A stretch of 64,000 bases of DNA, taken from positions 62,001 to 126,000 of the forward strand of contig NZ_CAKAPD010000002.1 in assembly GCF_916715725.1 (NCBI RefSeq), in the 5' to 3' direction. Below, one piece after another: positions 35,832 to 45,465 of the stretch. The translations under genes were made by a program, and so were the position numbers. This DNA comes from an uncultured Rothia sp. GTDB taxonomy: Bacteria; Actinomycetota; Actinomycetes; Actinomycetales; Micrococcaceae. The notes below the pieces were generated by a model. It saw only the letters and a list, made by a program, of their open reading frames with translations. It was not told where the DNA came from and made no database searches. Position 1 is the first letter of the stretch. Every line of letters begins with the position of its first letter.

Positions 35832-36013
35832 CAGCGTGTCTAGAGTGTGCCTGCCCCCAAATGAGGAATGAGCGTCAATCACTTAAAAAAGAAGACCGGT
35901 CCTGTACTCCCGAAGGAGTGGTGCCGGTTCTAGTAGTAACAACTTTACAATCACTAATGCTCTTCACGCAAGGGCACTCGTCATACGACCCAACAAATGC
36001 CGCTACACAGCGC
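35832..36013. other. non-coding spacer with an imperfect hairpin
   Basis: No gene seen. An imperfect hairpin at about 35894-35930 has an inner ACTCC-CGAA-GGAGT stem and an outer GACCGG-CCGGTTC pairing with an internal loop. No promoter or T-run is attached, so I make no call. Confidence 0.35.
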
Positions 36014-36045
36014 AGGGGGCAGGATTCCTTAGAATCCTGCCCCCT
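36014..36045 (-). terminator. folE terminator
   Basis: A 14-bp perfect stem (36014-36027 with 36032-36045), 4-nt loop, about 30 nt past the folE stop. It ends the ftsH-folE unit. Confidence 0.85.
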
Positions 36046-36074
36046 GTCGTATGGCTATATGATCATCCCGATGC

Positions 36075-36659
36075 TTAGCGCTGCGAGAAGATCAGGCTCA
36101 TCGCCTCCGCACGGGTTGCGCCGTTCATCAGCGCACCGCGCACCGCGCTGGTCACGGTCTTCGCGCCCGGCTTACGCACACCGCGCATCGACATGCACAT
36201 GTGCTCAGCCTCAATCACCACAATCGCGCCGCGCGGGTTCAGGTGCTCCTCCAGAGCCTCCACCACCTGCGTGGTCAGACGCTCCTGCACCTGCGGGCGG
36301 CGAGCGTACAGATCCACCACGCGGGCGAGCTTGCTCAGACCGGTCACCTTACCGTCCGGGCCGGGAATGTAACCCACATGCGCCACGCCGTGGAACGGCA
36401 CCAGGTGGTGCTCACAGGTCGAGTAGAAGGGAATATCCTTCACCAGCACCATCTCAGAGTGGGCGATGTCGAAGGTCGTACCCAGAATCTCGCCGGCGTC
36501 CTGGTGCAGGCCCGAGAAGAACTCCGCGTAGGCACGCGCCACACGTGCCGGGGTCTGCTGCAGGCCGTCACGGTCCGGGTCCTCGCCAATCGCGAGCAGA
36601 ATCTCGCGGACGGCAGCCTCAATACGCGGCTGGTCGACGGCGTTCTTAGCCTCGCTCAT
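36075..36659 (-). CDS. folE: GTP cyclohydrolase I FolE
   Basis: The product is 194 residues. Catalytic and zinc ligands are visible in [14 protein letters not shown] (Cys and His) and [14 protein letters not shown]. It converts GTP to dihydroneopterin triphosphate, the first folate step. The start complementary to 36657-36659 is chosen because GGAG lies 6 nt before it; an ATG 12 nt upstream is possible. The 5' end overlaps the end of ftsH by 14 nt, so folE is translated from the ftsH message and is separated from folP by a terminator. Confidence 0.95.
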   Translation of the reverse strand: MSEAKNAVDQPRIEAAVREILLAIGEDPDRDGLQQTPARVARAYAEFFSGLHQDAGEILGTTFDIAHSEMVLVKDIPFYSTCEHHLVPFHGVAHVGYIPGPDGKVTGLSKLARVVDLYARRPQVQERLTTQVVEALEEHLNPRGAIVVIEAEHMCMSMRGVRKPGAKTVTSAVRGALMNGATRAEAMSLIFSQR

Positions 36660-38874
36660 TCTCTGCTCCATTCTGATTCGGGGTGCCGTTCTCCGGGCGC
36701 TGTGCCGGAGGGGCGGGGTAGTTCGGGTACTGCTGGGTGGGCATTGCGACGGTCGGGTCGGCGTCCGGGTTGGTGAGGGGCACCTGAGGCGGCAACGGCT
36801 GCGTAGGTGCTACCGGAACCTGCTGTGCGGGTGCAGCCGGTGCTACGGGAACAGTAGGTGCCGTAGCAGGAGCTGCCGGTGCATCGGCAGGTGCTTCCTC
36901 AGCCTTCTGCGCCTCCTGAGCCAGCTCGCTCGGAGCCTTCACCGGCGGGATGTTGGTGCGCTCGCGGGTCGGCTTGGAGTACCAGTACTCACGCTCGGGG
37001 CGCTTGCGAACGTCCTTGAAGATTTCTGCAATCTCGTTCTCGAGCAGGGTTTCCTTCTCGAGCAGGGCGTACGCCAGGCGGTCCAGAATGTCGCGGTTTT
37101 CCAGCAGAATCTGGAATGCCTCGTCGTGTGCCTGATCCAGCAGGGCGCGGATTTCAGCGTCGACCTTTGCCGCGGTTGCGTCGGAGTAGTTGCGTGCCGA
37201 AGCGCCGCCGCCACCGAGGAACGGTTCGGTGTCTTCGCCGCCGAGCTTCACGGAACCGATCACGGCGCTCATGCCGTAGTCGGTGACCATCTTGCGGGCG
37301 GTGTCGGTCGCCTTCTGAATGTCGTTCGACGCACCGGTGGACGGGTCGTGGAAGACAATTTCCTCAGCCGCACGGCCACCCATCGCGTACGCCATCTGGT
37401 CGAGCAGTTCGTGGCGGGTCGTGGAGTACTTGTCGTCCTGCGGCATGACCATGGTGTAACCCAGGGCGCGGCCACGCGGAAGAATAGTAATCTTGGTGAC
37501 CGGCGCGGAGTTACGCAGTGCCGCCGCGACCAGGGCGTGACCACCCTCATGGTATGCAGTGACCTTACGCTCGTGCTCGTTCATGATGCGCGAGGAACGC
37601 TGCGGACCAGCCATGACGCGGTCGATTGCCTCGTCGATAGCGCGGTCGTCAATCACGTTGCCGTTATCGCGGGCGGTCAGCAGTGCCGCCTCATTCATGA
37701 CGTTCGCCAGGTCAGCACCGGTGAAGCCGGGGGTACGCTTAGCAACCTGAGCCAGGTCAACGGTGTTAGCGATTGGCTTGCCTGCCGCGTGAACGCGCAG
37801 GATGTGTTCGCGGCCCTGCATGTCGGGGGCGTCCACACCAATCTGGCGGTCAAAACGGCCGGGACGCAGCAGCGCCGGGTCCAGAACGTCGGGTCGGTTC
37901 GTTGCCGCAATGACGATGACGTTCGAGTTGCCGTCGAAGCCGTCCATCTCAACCAGCAGCTGGTTCAGGGTCTGCTCACGCTCGTCATTACCGCCACCCA
38001 TGCCGACGCCGCGGCGGCGGCCAACAGCGTCAATCTCGTCGACGAAGACGATGGCGGCGGGGTCGCTCTTCGCTTCCTTGAACAGGTCGCGCACGCGGGA
38101 CGCACCCACACCCACAAACATTTCAACGAAGTCAGAGCCAGAAATCGAGTAGAACGGCACGCCAGCCTCGCCCGCCACAGCCTTGGCGAGCAGGGTCTTA
38201 CCGGTGCCGGGAGGGCCGTACAGCAGAACGCCCTTGGGGATCTTTGCACCCAGGCGGGTGAACTTTTCGGGTTCAGCCAGGAACTCGCGGACTTCTTCCA
38301 GTTCGGCGAGCGCCTCGTCCACGCCGGCGACGTCGCTGAAGCGGACTTCCGGCTTGTCCTTGGTGAATTTCTTCGCGCGGGACTTGGAGAAGCTCATGAC
38401 GGAGGAGCCGCCTCCGACTCGTCCCATCAGGAACCAGAAGAGCACACCAAAGAGCAGAATCGGTAGCAGCAGGGATACCAGGGAACCCAGGAAGCTGTGC
38501 TCAACCGGCTGGTCCGTGTAGCTTTCCAGCTCGGCGGATTCCATTGCCTTAGCAACTTCTTCGCCGCGGGGCTGCACGTAGTAGAAGCGCACCGACTTAC
38601 CGTAGTTGTCGTTGCCCTTCTTGTAGTCGTCCTTAAGCTGCAGCTCGACGCGCTGGTCGCCGTCGTAGATCTTTGCGCTCTTGACCTGGTGGTCCTTGAG
38701 CATCTGAAGACCCACGTTGGTGTCCACCTGACGCGAGGGCTGAGTGAAGAAGGAGGTCATGAGGAAAGCCAGCATGATCACGAGAGCTGCGCCCGGCCAG
38801 AACCAGGGGCCGTTAATCAGCTTCTTCAGGAATCCCTCCGAGCCTTTCTGCGGAGTATTGGGGGTTTGCGCCAA
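36646..38874 (-). CDS. ftsH: ATP-dependent zinc metalloprotease FtsH
   Basis: The product is about 742 residues from a TTG start (38872-38874) with AAGGAC upstream; an ATG at 38944-38946 would add 24 residues without a ribosome site. Two membrane segments bracket an outer loop, then AAA motifs ([11 protein letters not shown], Walker [14 protein letters not shown], second region of homology [19 protein letters not shown]) and the protease HEGGH near residue 440. FtsH degrades membrane and short-lived proteins. The C-terminal 110 residues are Ala/Pro/Gln-rich and disordered, longer than in E. coli. It lies in the tilS-hpt-ftsH-folE run. Confidence 0.97.
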   Translation of the reverse strand: MAQTPNTPQKGSEGFLKKLINGPWFWPGAALVIMLAFLMTSFFTQPSRQVDTNVGLQMLKDHQVKSAKIYDGDQRVELQLKDDYKKGNDNYGKSVRFYYVQPRGEEVAKAMESAELESYTDQPVEHSFLGSLVSLLLPILLFGVLFWFLMGRVGGGSSVMSFSKSRAKKFTKDKPEVRFSDVAGVDEALAELEEVREFLAEPEKFTRLGAKIPKGVLLYGPPGTGKTLLAKAVAGEAGVPFYSISGSDFVEMFVGVGASRVRDLFKEAKSDPAAIVFVDEIDAVGRRRGVGMGGGNDEREQTLNQLLVEMDGFDGNSNVIVIAATNRPDVLDPALLRPGRFDRQIGVDAPDMQGREHILRVHAAGKPIANTVDLAQVAKRTPGFTGADLANVMNEAALLTARDNGNVIDDRAIDEAIDRVMAGPQRSSRIMNEHERKVTAYHEGGHALVAAALRNSAPVTKITILPRGRALGYTMVMPQDDKYSTTRHELLDQMAYAMGGRAAEEIVFHDPSTGASNDIQKATDTARKMVTDYGMSAVIGSVKLGGEDTEPFLGGGGASARNYSDATAAKVDAEIRALLDQAHDEAFQILLENRDILDRLAYALLEKETLLENEIAEIFKDVRKRPEREYWYSKPTRERTNIPPVKAPSELAQEAQKAEEAPADAPAAPATAPTVPVAPAAPAQQVPVAPTQPLPPQVPLTNPDADPTVAMPTQQYPNYPAPPAQRPENGTPNQNGAENERG

Positions 38875-39117
38875 TGCTTTGTCCTTACGTTGCGGCTGTA
38901 ACCCGTTGGGGGTGCGGCATGCCAGCCGGAACACCCAACGATGCAACCTTAAATGTACCCTACCCCGGCGAGCGGCTAGGTACCGGGCTTCTCTATTTCA
39001 CCTGCGGGCTAAAGGGTTGTAGCACTCGGCGGGGGTGAGAGTGCATTTTCTTTGCCGGGTATCCGCGGCGGCGGCGCATCTTGGCGGCTACGTCCCGCAT
39101 CCACCACCAGGTACAGC

Positions 39118-39157
39118 AACGCCCCGCTCCCCCACAAGCGTGAGGAGGCGGGGCGTC
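39118..39157 (-). terminator. probable hpt terminator
   Basis: Arms ACGCCCCGCCTCC-like (39118-39130) and GGAGGCGGGGCGT (39144-39157 region) pair with one bulge around a 13-nt loop, 30 nt past the hpt stop. No long T-run. Confidence 0.6.
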
Positions 39158-39189
39158 ACACCTAACAGCATGGTTGCTGAGGTGAAGGC

Positions 39190-39741
39190 TTAGGAGTAAA
39201 CGTGCGGGTGCAGGGTTGCGACGCAGTCCAGGTTGCGGTACTTCTCAGCGAAGTCCAGGCCGTAACCAACAACGAACTCGGGCTCGATATCCCAGCCGAC
39301 GTACTTGACCTCAACGTCAGCCTTGACGACCTTGGGCTTGCGCAGCAGGGTGCAAATCTCAACGGAAGCTGCACCGCGAGAAATCAGGTTCTGCTGCAAC
39401 CATGCCAGGGTCAGACCGGAGTCAATGATGTCTTCAACGATCAGGACGTTGCGGCCCACCAGGTCGGTGTCCAGGTCCTTGAGGATACGCACAACACCGG
39501 AGGACTTGGTGCCGGAACCGTAAGAAGAAACAGCCATCCAGTCCATGGTGTAGTGGCCCTTGAGAGCGCGGGAAAGGTCAGCCATGATCATGATGGCGCC
39601 CTTGAGAACACCCACCAACAGCACGTCCTTACCGGCGTAGTCTTCGTCGATGCGTGCCGCCAGTTCGGCGACCTTCGCGTTAATCTCTTCCTTGCTGAAG
39701 AGAACGTTCTTAATATCGTCCTGCACGTCGATAGCCTGCAC
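39190..39741 (-). CDS. hpt: hypoxanthine phosphoribosyltransferase
   Basis: The product is 183 residues. The PRPP-binding motif VLIVEDIIDSGLTL is intact, as are LLVGVLKGAIMIMADL and the flexible-loop SSYGSGTKSSG. It salvages hypoxanthine and guanine to nucleotides. It starts at GTG (39739-39741) with GAAGGAA 8 nt upstream. It follows tilS by 196 nt, so it may have its own promoter. Confidence 0.96.
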   Translation of the reverse strand: MQAIDVQDDIKNVLFSKEEINAKVAELAARIDEDYAGKDVLLVGVLKGAIMIMADLSRALKGHYTMDWMAVSSYGSGTKSSGVVRILKDLDTDLVGRNVLIVEDIIDSGLTLAWLQQNLISRGAASVEICTLLRKPKVVKADVEVKYVGWDIEPEFVVGYGLDFAEKYRNLDCVATLHPHVYS

Positions 39742-39937
39742 GATGTATTCCTTCGTATCTTTAGACGCTCTGCGCCTCCGCCGGGGGCCCCAGGTAAAGG
39801 GGTTTCATGCCTTCCCACGGCGGATAATGTGGATGGTGTTCGCCTTAAGTATGGCTTAAAACGGCGCCGCGGCGCACCTCACCACGCAGATAGTGTGTGC
39901 TGAGGATGCTTCCGCGGGCACCTAGCTGGGCACCTAG

Positions 39938-41071
39938 TTAGGGTCGAGTTGACACTAATACGAGCACGTCCAGGCGTTCACCGGTTGCCGGATGCACAAT
40001 TTTGCGGCGGCGGTACGCGCTCACGTGACCGGGCATCTGAACGGGCCCAGCTACCGCATATTCGGCGGTGAAAGAGTCCAGCGCCTGCAGTCGTTCGAAG
40101 CCGGGGTTCTCTCCCCCGGCGGCTTTGCAGGCGGTCGCAAGCACACGCAAACGAAGCGCCGGATGCAGCGCCGCCACCTGCGCACGGTCCAGCAGCACGG
40201 CGTCTTCACGTTCGATGCCGCGCACGGCGGTTCCGGCGGGTAGGAGCGCCTGCTTGTAGGCTGCCTGTGCCTGTTCGTCGAGGTATTCGGCGTCGGGGCC
40301 AGCTACGGAGGCGGTGCGTGCCAGGGAGCGGGCGACGTCCCCGCCGAGGTGCTCCTCCAGGTAGGGCAGCACGCTGTGGCGGATGCGGGCACGCATGAGG
40401 GTTTGGTCGGTGTTGGTCGGGTCGATCCAGGGGGTGAGGGTTTCGGCGTCGCAGATGTCGAGCATGTCGGTGCGGCGCAGGCCGAGGAAGGGACGCAGGT
40501 AGGTGACACCCCCTTCGACGCGTACGGGCGGCATGCCCGCCAGGGAGCGTGTGCCGGAGCCGCGGCTTAGGCCGAGTAGCACGGTTTCTGCCTGGTCGTC
40601 GAGGGTGTGGCCGAGTAGTACGGCGCGGGTGCCGGTGGCTTCAACGGCTTTCGTGAAGGCGGCGTAGCGGGCGGTGCGCGCCGCCATTTCGGGGCCCATG
40701 TTGCCGACGGGAACCTGCACTTTTTCGGTGATGACGGGGTGAAGCCCCAGGTCGGTGAGGGTCTGCGCGGTCTGCGCGGCGACTGCGGCGGAGTTTTCTT
40801 GTAGGTCGTGGTCGACGATGATGGCGCCTACGCGTACGTCGCCGCGGCGGGCGAAGTGCGCGGCAATGGCTGCCAGTGCGAGGGAGTCGGGGCCGCCGCT
40901 GCAGGCGACCAGGAGCAGGGGCAGGTCGGCGGCGTCCGAGGTGGAGGCGGTGCGGGAGCGTCCGGTGGCTTTGATGCTTCCTGCGCCGAGGAGCTTTTCG
41001 AGGGCGGCGGCGAGGCGGCGGCGGGCAGTGCCGACGGCGGGGTGCAGGCGTCCTGCGCGTCCATTCTGCAT
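39938..41071 (-). CDS. tilS: tRNA(Ile)-lysidine synthetase TilS
   Basis: The product is 377 residues. The PP-loop ATP site SGGPDSLAL is near residue 60, with IIVDHDLQENS and GHTLDDQAETVLLGLSRGSG downstream, and LRPFLGLRRTDM; a shorter C-terminal domain follows. It modifies C34 of the tRNA-Ile that reads AUA and is essential in most bacteria. An AAAGGAA site precedes the ATG. TilS is normally beside dacB and ppa in relatives, but here the hipBA and beta-helix island lies between. Confidence 0.95.
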   Translation of the reverse strand: MQNGRAGRLHPAVGTARRRLAAALEKLLGAGSIKATGRSRTASTSDAADLPLLLVACSGGPDSLALAAIAAHFARRGDVRVGAIIVDHDLQENSAAVAAQTAQTLTDLGLHPVITEKVQVPVGNMGPEMAARTARYAAFTKAVEATGTRAVLLGHTLDDQAETVLLGLSRGSGTRSLAGMPPVRVEGGVTYLRPFLGLRRTDMLDICDAETLTPWIDPTNTDQTLMRARIRHSVLPYLEEHLGGDVARSLARTASVAGPDAEYLDEQAQAAYKQALLPAGTAVRGIEREDAVLLDRAQVAALHPALRLRVLATACKAAGGENPGFERLQALDSFTAEYAVAGPVQMPGHVSAYRRRKIVHPATGERLDVLVLVSTRP

Positions 41072-41094
41072 GATGGTTCCTTTATAGAAATTGC

Positions 41095-41120
41095 GAAGTG
41101 TCTATATCAACAGATACTTC
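41095..41120. promoter_or_regulatory. imperfect palindrome in the tilS promoter region
   Basis: GAAGT-x-TCT and AGA-x-ACTTC arms form a 26-bp imperfect palindrome. It includes a possible minus-strand -35 (TTGATA). It may be an operator or part of the tilS promoter. Confidence 0.3.
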
Positions 41121-41143
41121 ACGAGGAGAATTTAGAAATAACG

Positions 41144-41167
41144 AAGGCTCAAGAAGTCAGGAGCCTT
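41144..41167 (-). terminator. probable hipA terminator overlapping its stop codon
   Basis: A 7-bp stem (41144-41150 with 41161-41167), loop 10 nt; on the minus strand the sequence continues into TTCGTTATTTC, a weak T-rich tail. Confidence 0.5.
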
Positions 41168-42407
41168 AGGAGCACGGATGAAGGTATTCTTCAAACTCGT
41201 CCTGACGGCGTTCCAACTCTTTCTGCATGGTCTTAAACGGTGAGGCATTTGAGTTGAAAACATATCCCGGGGCGGCTCGGGCTGTGGGCCAGCGAACTGC
41301 TCGAGCCGCTTTGAGAGCACGCTTTAGGGCGTCTTTCTGCACCTTGGGTGGAAGACCGATGGTATCGGCAAGAGCAAGCCAATCGTCAACAGTAATCTTC
41401 CAGTCTTCGGGTGGTGAACCGTCACCGGGATTCGAGTTATCTTTTCCGTTCACGCTAAGCGCCATAGACAGGGATTTAATGTGTACAAGCGAACAGGGGA
41501 TGTCATAGATAGGAGCTACTTCCCATCCACGGCGTCCCTTGAGGAGCGAAATATTTTTTGCGTGCAGGTCCCCATTGCCTGTCAGCCAGGCGTAGAGAAA
41601 ATGCAGGTAAAGATTCCTTCGGGCAATAGCCGGGGAAGCAGCAAGCTTCACCATTGCTTGAATGACGCTCTCTGTTGTCACGGCATGGTTGTCTTCCGTG
41701 TATTTCTCACCTGAAGGAATACCCAAAATTTGGGCACCATCTTCCATGGCGATGCGTCCCCCAGAGGGTGTTCGGTCAAAACGAGAGACCATCAAACCTG
41801 ACACGCCATCTCGATCATAGACAAGCTCATGCTGAGCTACAGGAATCCCCATGAGCGCGGCCGCCGTAAGGTGGGCAGCTTCGTTTTCCACGAGCCCAGG
41901 CATGCGTTGCGGGCTGATTTTCAGAAGCGCATCGTAGCCAGCGCCCGTCCAATGCACGGGCAGAGTTTTCATGACGGCGCTCAGCTTTTCTTGAACGCCA
42001 GGCAGTCCTCGGCGGTCAACCGTACCCATCAGTTCTGCAAAGGAAACAACCTCAGGGTTATTCACCAATGCGGCAGGGGCGGTGTACAGTTCCCGCCCGT
42101 GCTCAATAATTTGCACATCGCCTGGAACGTCAGAACCAATCACCAGCAATAAGCCCAGGGTGTTATTTTTGCTGATTTTTTTCTCGGAACTGACAACGTC
42201 GAGCCTATAGCCTTCAGGCAAAAGATTCTGGAAGAAAGGGGGAATTGATTCTGCGGTATATTCCGCGTCTAAAGGCAGGCTCGTGGCAATTGCCGGGCCT
42301 TCATAATCTGCCCGGTAGGTGAAATGAATCAGCCCGTTGGCATCTCGCCTCAAATATGCGGCGAGAACACCATCTTTATAGACATCTGCCATCAGTTCAT
42401 CTGTCAT
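41166..42407 (-). CDS. hipA: HipA-family toxin, serine/threonine kinase fold
   Basis: The product is 413 residues. HipA features are intact: an N-terminal domain ending in FFQNLLPEG, the activation-loop region GVQEKLSAVM near residue 140, the catalytic TGNGDLHAKN near residue 278 and the metal-binding APIYDIPCSL about 20 residues later. HipA kinases phosphorylate tRNA synthetases or other proteins and cause growth arrest when not bound by HipB. The antitoxin gene lies 45 nt upstream on the same strand. Base composition is lower in GC than tilS. The C-terminus has an extra basic stretch (ARAVRWPTARAAPG). Confidence 0.9.
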   Translation of the reverse strand: MTDELMADVYKDGVLAAYLRRDANGLIHFTYRADYEGPAIATSLPLDAEYTAESIPPFFQNLLPEGYRLDVVSSEKKISKNNTLGLLLVIGSDVPGDVQIIEHGRELYTAPAALVNNPEVVSFAELMGTVDRRGLPGVQEKLSAVMKTLPVHWTGAGYDALLKISPQRMPGLVENEAAHLTAAALMGIPVAQHELVYDRDGVSGLMVSRFDRTPSGGRIAMEDGAQILGIPSGEKYTEDNHAVTTESVIQAMVKLAASPAIARRNLYLHFLYAWLTGNGDLHAKNISLLKGRRGWEVAPIYDIPCSLVHIKSLSMALSVNGKDNSNPGDGSPPEDWKITVDDWLALADTIGLPPKVQKDALKRALKAARAVRWPTARAAPGYVFNSNASPFKTMQKELERRQDEFEEYLHPCS

Positions 42408-42452
42408 GGCTTTTCTCCAGGTTCTGTTTTCTATCGCAGTGTGCGGGAGGGG

Positions 42453-42677
42453 TTAGGTGAGGGGGTTGGTGATGGCCAGCTCGATGCCGAGCTCTTGGGC
42501 GACTTTGAGGACCGCACCAATTGACGGGCCGGGCAACCCACGCTCAATATCGCGGATTGTTTTATCGCTGAGCCCGACCATCCACGCCAACTCCATTTGG
42601 GTGATTTTTTCGTACTTGCGGACGGCGCGAACCTGGGCGCCAAATTCCTGTGCGAACCTCGTTGCGTCGAATGCCAT
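42453..42677 (-). CDS. hipB: HipB-like antitoxin, Xre-type helix-turn-helix
   Basis: The product is 74 residues, almost all a lambda-repressor-type HTH: a recognition region (QMELAWMVGLSDKTIRDIERG) and VLKVAQELGIEL. It should neutralise HipA and repress its own operon. A strong GAGGAAAC ribosome site precedes the ATG. Two 14-bp repeats in inverted orientation lie 40 and 100 nt upstream and are the likely operator. Confidence 0.9.
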   Translation of the reverse strand: MAFDATRFAQEFGAQVRAVRKYEKITQMELAWMVGLSDKTIRDIERGLPGPSIGAVLKVAQELGIELAITNPLT

Positions 42678-42715
42678 GGGGTTTCCTCCTCACCGCTGCA
42701 GAACCTCAGGTTATA

Positions 42716-42790
42716 CGAACTATTCTTCGTAATATGCCCATAATAGCACTCCCAGGGGTGCTCTGAGGCTGTTTTCCGAAGAATAGTTCG
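42716..42790. promoter_or_regulatory. hipBA operator: 14-bp inverted repeats 47 bp apart
   Basis: CGAACTATTCTTCG (42716-42729) and its exact reverse complement (42777-42790). A minus-strand TATTAT box lies between them near 42748-42753, so dimers bound at both repeats could loop out or cover the promoter. Confidence 0.75.
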
Positions 42791-42829
42791 GTTAAACACA
42801 CCCTTCCGGTACCCCTAATCACAGCCAAG

Positions 42830-42909
42830 GAGCACAACAAAAGGGGCGTGCCCACCGCCTCCAGCACGCACGAAAACTCGCACGAACCAGATGCAGGGAA
42901 CACGCCCCC
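42830..42909. repeat. left copy of the 80-bp direct repeat flanking the island
   Basis: 80 nt matching 46605-46685 with two substitutions and one single-base indel. Its ends (GGGGCGTG and CACGCCCC) pair, and on the minus strand it finishes in TTTTGTTG, so it also serves as the terminator of the SLH-like gene. Confidence 0.95.
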
Positions 42910-42934
42910 AGCAAGCCCTCCCGCTCACCTGCCG

Positions 42935-43765
42935 CTAGGACAGCGACTGCAGACGAGCCACAATCGGCGTCAGCTCTTCATGGTAATCAAGAATCGCGAG
43001 AGGGGTGAAAATAGTAGGGTACGAAGCGTAATAGAAATCCGGTATTTTATTGATTTCCCAGGTATTGTACTCGGTGTAGCTAACACTCAACCAGACACTA
43101 TCAAGGTTATCATCGGGCCTCCTTAAAGCATGCTGATAAACCCAACTCATTGCTCGATGCAACTCGCTCCCTTCCTTAATGGGAGCAGCACCCTTTTCCG
43201 CACGCACAGCATTCGCCGCATCCAGGGATTCCAGAGTCACCTTGGGGCTACCCGCAGCACGATAAAGGAAAGTAAAGTAGGCGCCACGGCTCGCCGGAGT
43301 ATCGTAGTGGAAGGAACCATCAGACCAACCGGTGGTCAAGCCCACCCGGGTCGCCCAAATAGCAACCTTATAGCGCGCATCGCCCGGAGTCAGGTCGGTG
43401 TACGGGGACTTCTCCGGCAGGTTCTTCACCTCGGGTGAACCCGCCAGATGGTACAGGTACTCCAGCAAGCGGCCACGCGAAATGGTCATGACCCCGTTCG
43501 GCAACTTATCTTCACGGGTTGTAGCCAGCCCAACAACCTGCTTCTTCGTAATCAGGCCGGTACACTCCGCCCAATCCAAACTGCCCATAGTGTTCTTGCC
43601 GTAATAGAAGTGCATGTCAAAACAATTAACATCAAATTCCAGCTCTTCTACAGGCTGTGCAGATTTCGGCTGAATGTATGCCGCCTGGGCTACGCCCTGA
43701 CCCATATACCCCATAGCCAGCGCCAACAGTGCCGCCGCGCCACGGGTCGAGAGGTTTTTCTTCAT
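42935..43765 (-). CDS. secreted SLH-like domain protein (island copy)
   Basis: The product is 276 residues. A signal peptide is clear (MKKNLSTRGAAALLALAMGY, cleavage after AQA near residue 28). Two repeats resemble SLH units: LLEYLYHLAGSPEVKNLPEKSPYTDLTPGDARYKVAIW and GLTTGWSDGSFHYDTPASRGAYFTFLYRAAGSP. The domain order matches the secreted protein at 60457-61272. SLH domains usually bind pyruvylated wall polymers, and a pyruvyltransferase gene is present at 13229. The downstream end is the 80-bp repeat; the beta-helix gene lies 94 nt upstream on the same strand. Confidence 0.82.
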   Translation of the reverse strand: MKKNLSTRGAAALLALAMGYMGQGVAQAAYIQPKSAQPVEELEFDVNCFDMHFYYGKNTMGSLDWAECTGLITKKQVVGLATTREDKLPNGVMTISRGRLLEYLYHLAGSPEVKNLPEKSPYTDLTPGDARYKVAIWATRVGLTTGWSDGSFHYDTPASRGAYFTFLYRAAGSPKVTLESLDAANAVRAEKGAAPIKEGSELHRAMSWVYQHALRRPDDNLDSVWLSVSYTEYNTWEINKIPDFYYASYPTIFTPLAILDYHEELTPIVARLQSLS

Positions 43766-43859
43766 TTTCTATCCTCGGTGAAAGGTGTGAGAGTAGAAGA
43801 AGAGTGAATCCCTTTGAACATACTCGGGATTCACTCTCCGCGCAATTATTTCAGAATGA

Positions 43860-45263
43860 TTAAACTTTTACGTCATTTTGACTATTCCGATTAATCTCAT
43901 TATCTTGCGAGGTCCTATAGACCACAAAATTAATATCAATATAGAAATTGCCCCAGGGGACACTGCGATCTCTCCTAAAGAAAAGGTGCCGACCGTCATT
44001 CGAAGTCAATTTATTACCATCACGGGCATTACGCGATGAACCGGCCACAATACTAATATCATCCAGCTTATTCTCCAGATAAAACCCGTAACGCGAGGAA
44101 CGCTGGCCAACTTTCGGATTAGCCGAACGCGGCGATACTAGGCGTGCTCCAGAAGCATTTCGTCCAATATACCAATTAGCTGCTTCATCAGTGCGTGCAG
44201 TTCCCTTAAGAATAAGTGAATTCTCGAGACTCGAGGACTCACCTAGACAATTCATAAACTGATTATCCTTGAAACCTACGACCCACCCGTGCCCGCCATT
44301 CTCCTGAGCGGTACATCCGATGAACATATTCCGTTCGCCAAAAATCGCCCACCCGGCACCAGACTTTCTGCGGTACTGATCTCTATCGTGATAAAGGTCG
44401 GAATTTGGCTTATTGCGAATAGCAAACCAGGCGGTACATGCCACAAATTTACATTGAGCTCCGTACACCTCAATTGCCCCATGATATCCGCCACCAAGAT
44501 TGGCATCAGAGACCTCAACCATCACAAACTTATTATCCGCAGCTCCAGAGTTCAAACTCTCTGTTCTACGCTGAACATGACCCACCGGCTTTCCCACCAA
44601 GAGCCCTTGTCTGCGAGTTTTACGAATGCGGACCTTATCAACCTTCATAGCACGATCATGTTCACCCAGGATGGCAATTCCGATTGCCGTATCCCAGATT
44701 TCAACATTTGAAATAATAGGGGCAGCTTCAGGTTCATTAAAAATATTATATCTTGTATGAACAATAATGCCCGCAATATTATCCGGTATATAATTATCAG
44801 CAACGTGCTTACCCTGAGCAATTTGATACTCAAAAAATCCTTTACGAATATTAGGATTCAAAAGATTAAGATTGGCGGCACGAATAAACATATCCCGTAC
44901 CCCAAAACGCATTGGTATATTTGTTCCCATATCACCCACAAAGGTATTGTATGACCCCATATGAAATACCCCTTGACACTCCATATCGTCACCATCAACA
45001 TCTCTTAAAATCTTCGGGTTTTTATTAAACCCAATAATTTGTGTTGAAAATCCATGACCATACACCTCTACCCTATCCCTGAGATTAATAAAATCATTAC
45101 TCACAAGATAGATTCCCGAAGGAATCTCGACAGAACCACCACCGGGAACAGCGGCCACCGAGTTAATGGCATTTTGAATTGCTGGTGCGGAATCCTTCGT
45201 ACCGGTTGGGTCTGCACCAAAATCCAAAACATTCACATGCTTTGATTTACTATAATCAACCAT
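43860..45263 (-). CDS. right-handed beta-helix (pectate-lyase-3-like) protein, AT-rich copy
   Basis: The product is 467 residues from the ATG complementary to 45261-45263, which has an AAAGGA ribosome site; the longer frame to 45401 is not supported. The first residues contain the fold's hallmark LDFGADPTGTKDSAPAIQNAI and there is no signal peptide. Successive helix rungs are visible as Gly/Asn-rich turns (NMFIGCTAQENGGHGWVVGF). The block DEAANWYIGRNASGARLVSP is shared with the genes at 61805 and 63536. The sequence is far more AT-rich than its relatives, a sign of foreign origin. It could be a lyase, a glycan-binding scaffold or a tailspike-like protein; no catalytic residues can be assigned. 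Confidence 0.8.
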   Translation of the reverse strand: MVDYSKSKHVNVLDFGADPTGTKDSAPAIQNAINSVAAVPGGGSVEIPSGIYLVSNDFINLRDRVEVYGHGFSTQIIGFNKNPKILRDVDGDDMECQGVFHMGSYNTFVGDMGTNIPMRFGVRDMFIRAANLNLLNPNIRKGFFEYQIAQGKHVADNYIPDNIAGIIVHTRYNIFNEPEAAPIISNVEIWDTAIGIAILGEHDRAMKVDKVRIRKTRRQGLLVGKPVGHVQRRTESLNSGAADNKFVMVEVSDANLGGGYHGAIEVYGAQCKFVACTAWFAIRNKPNSDLYHDRDQYRRKSGAGWAIFGERNMFIGCTAQENGGHGWVVGFKDNQFMNCLGESSSLENSLILKGTARTDEAANWYIGRNASGARLVSPRSANPKVGQRSSRYGFYLENKLDDISIVAGSSRNARDGNKLTSNDGRHLFFRRDRSVPWGNFYIDINFVVYRTSQDNEINRNSQNDVKV

Positions 45264-45465
45264 ATTGTATTCCTTTCTTAAGCCATGTAGTTCAAACGCA
45301 TTCAAATAGTTTGAATGCCAACCCACCAATTTTTCCTGAATATCTATACATATAGATGATTTGTGTTTAATTCTATTAAATCTGTACCAACCCCCTATCA
45401 ATCATCTCTTTTTGCAGAGCAAGATTTCCCGAATCCACACCCCTGCGATTACCCCCATAATTGTT

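Noticed and set aside
35894..35930. Second small RNA between the 68-residue gene and folE
   Set aside because: The hairpin is imperfect with an internal loop, and no promoter or T-run accompanies it.
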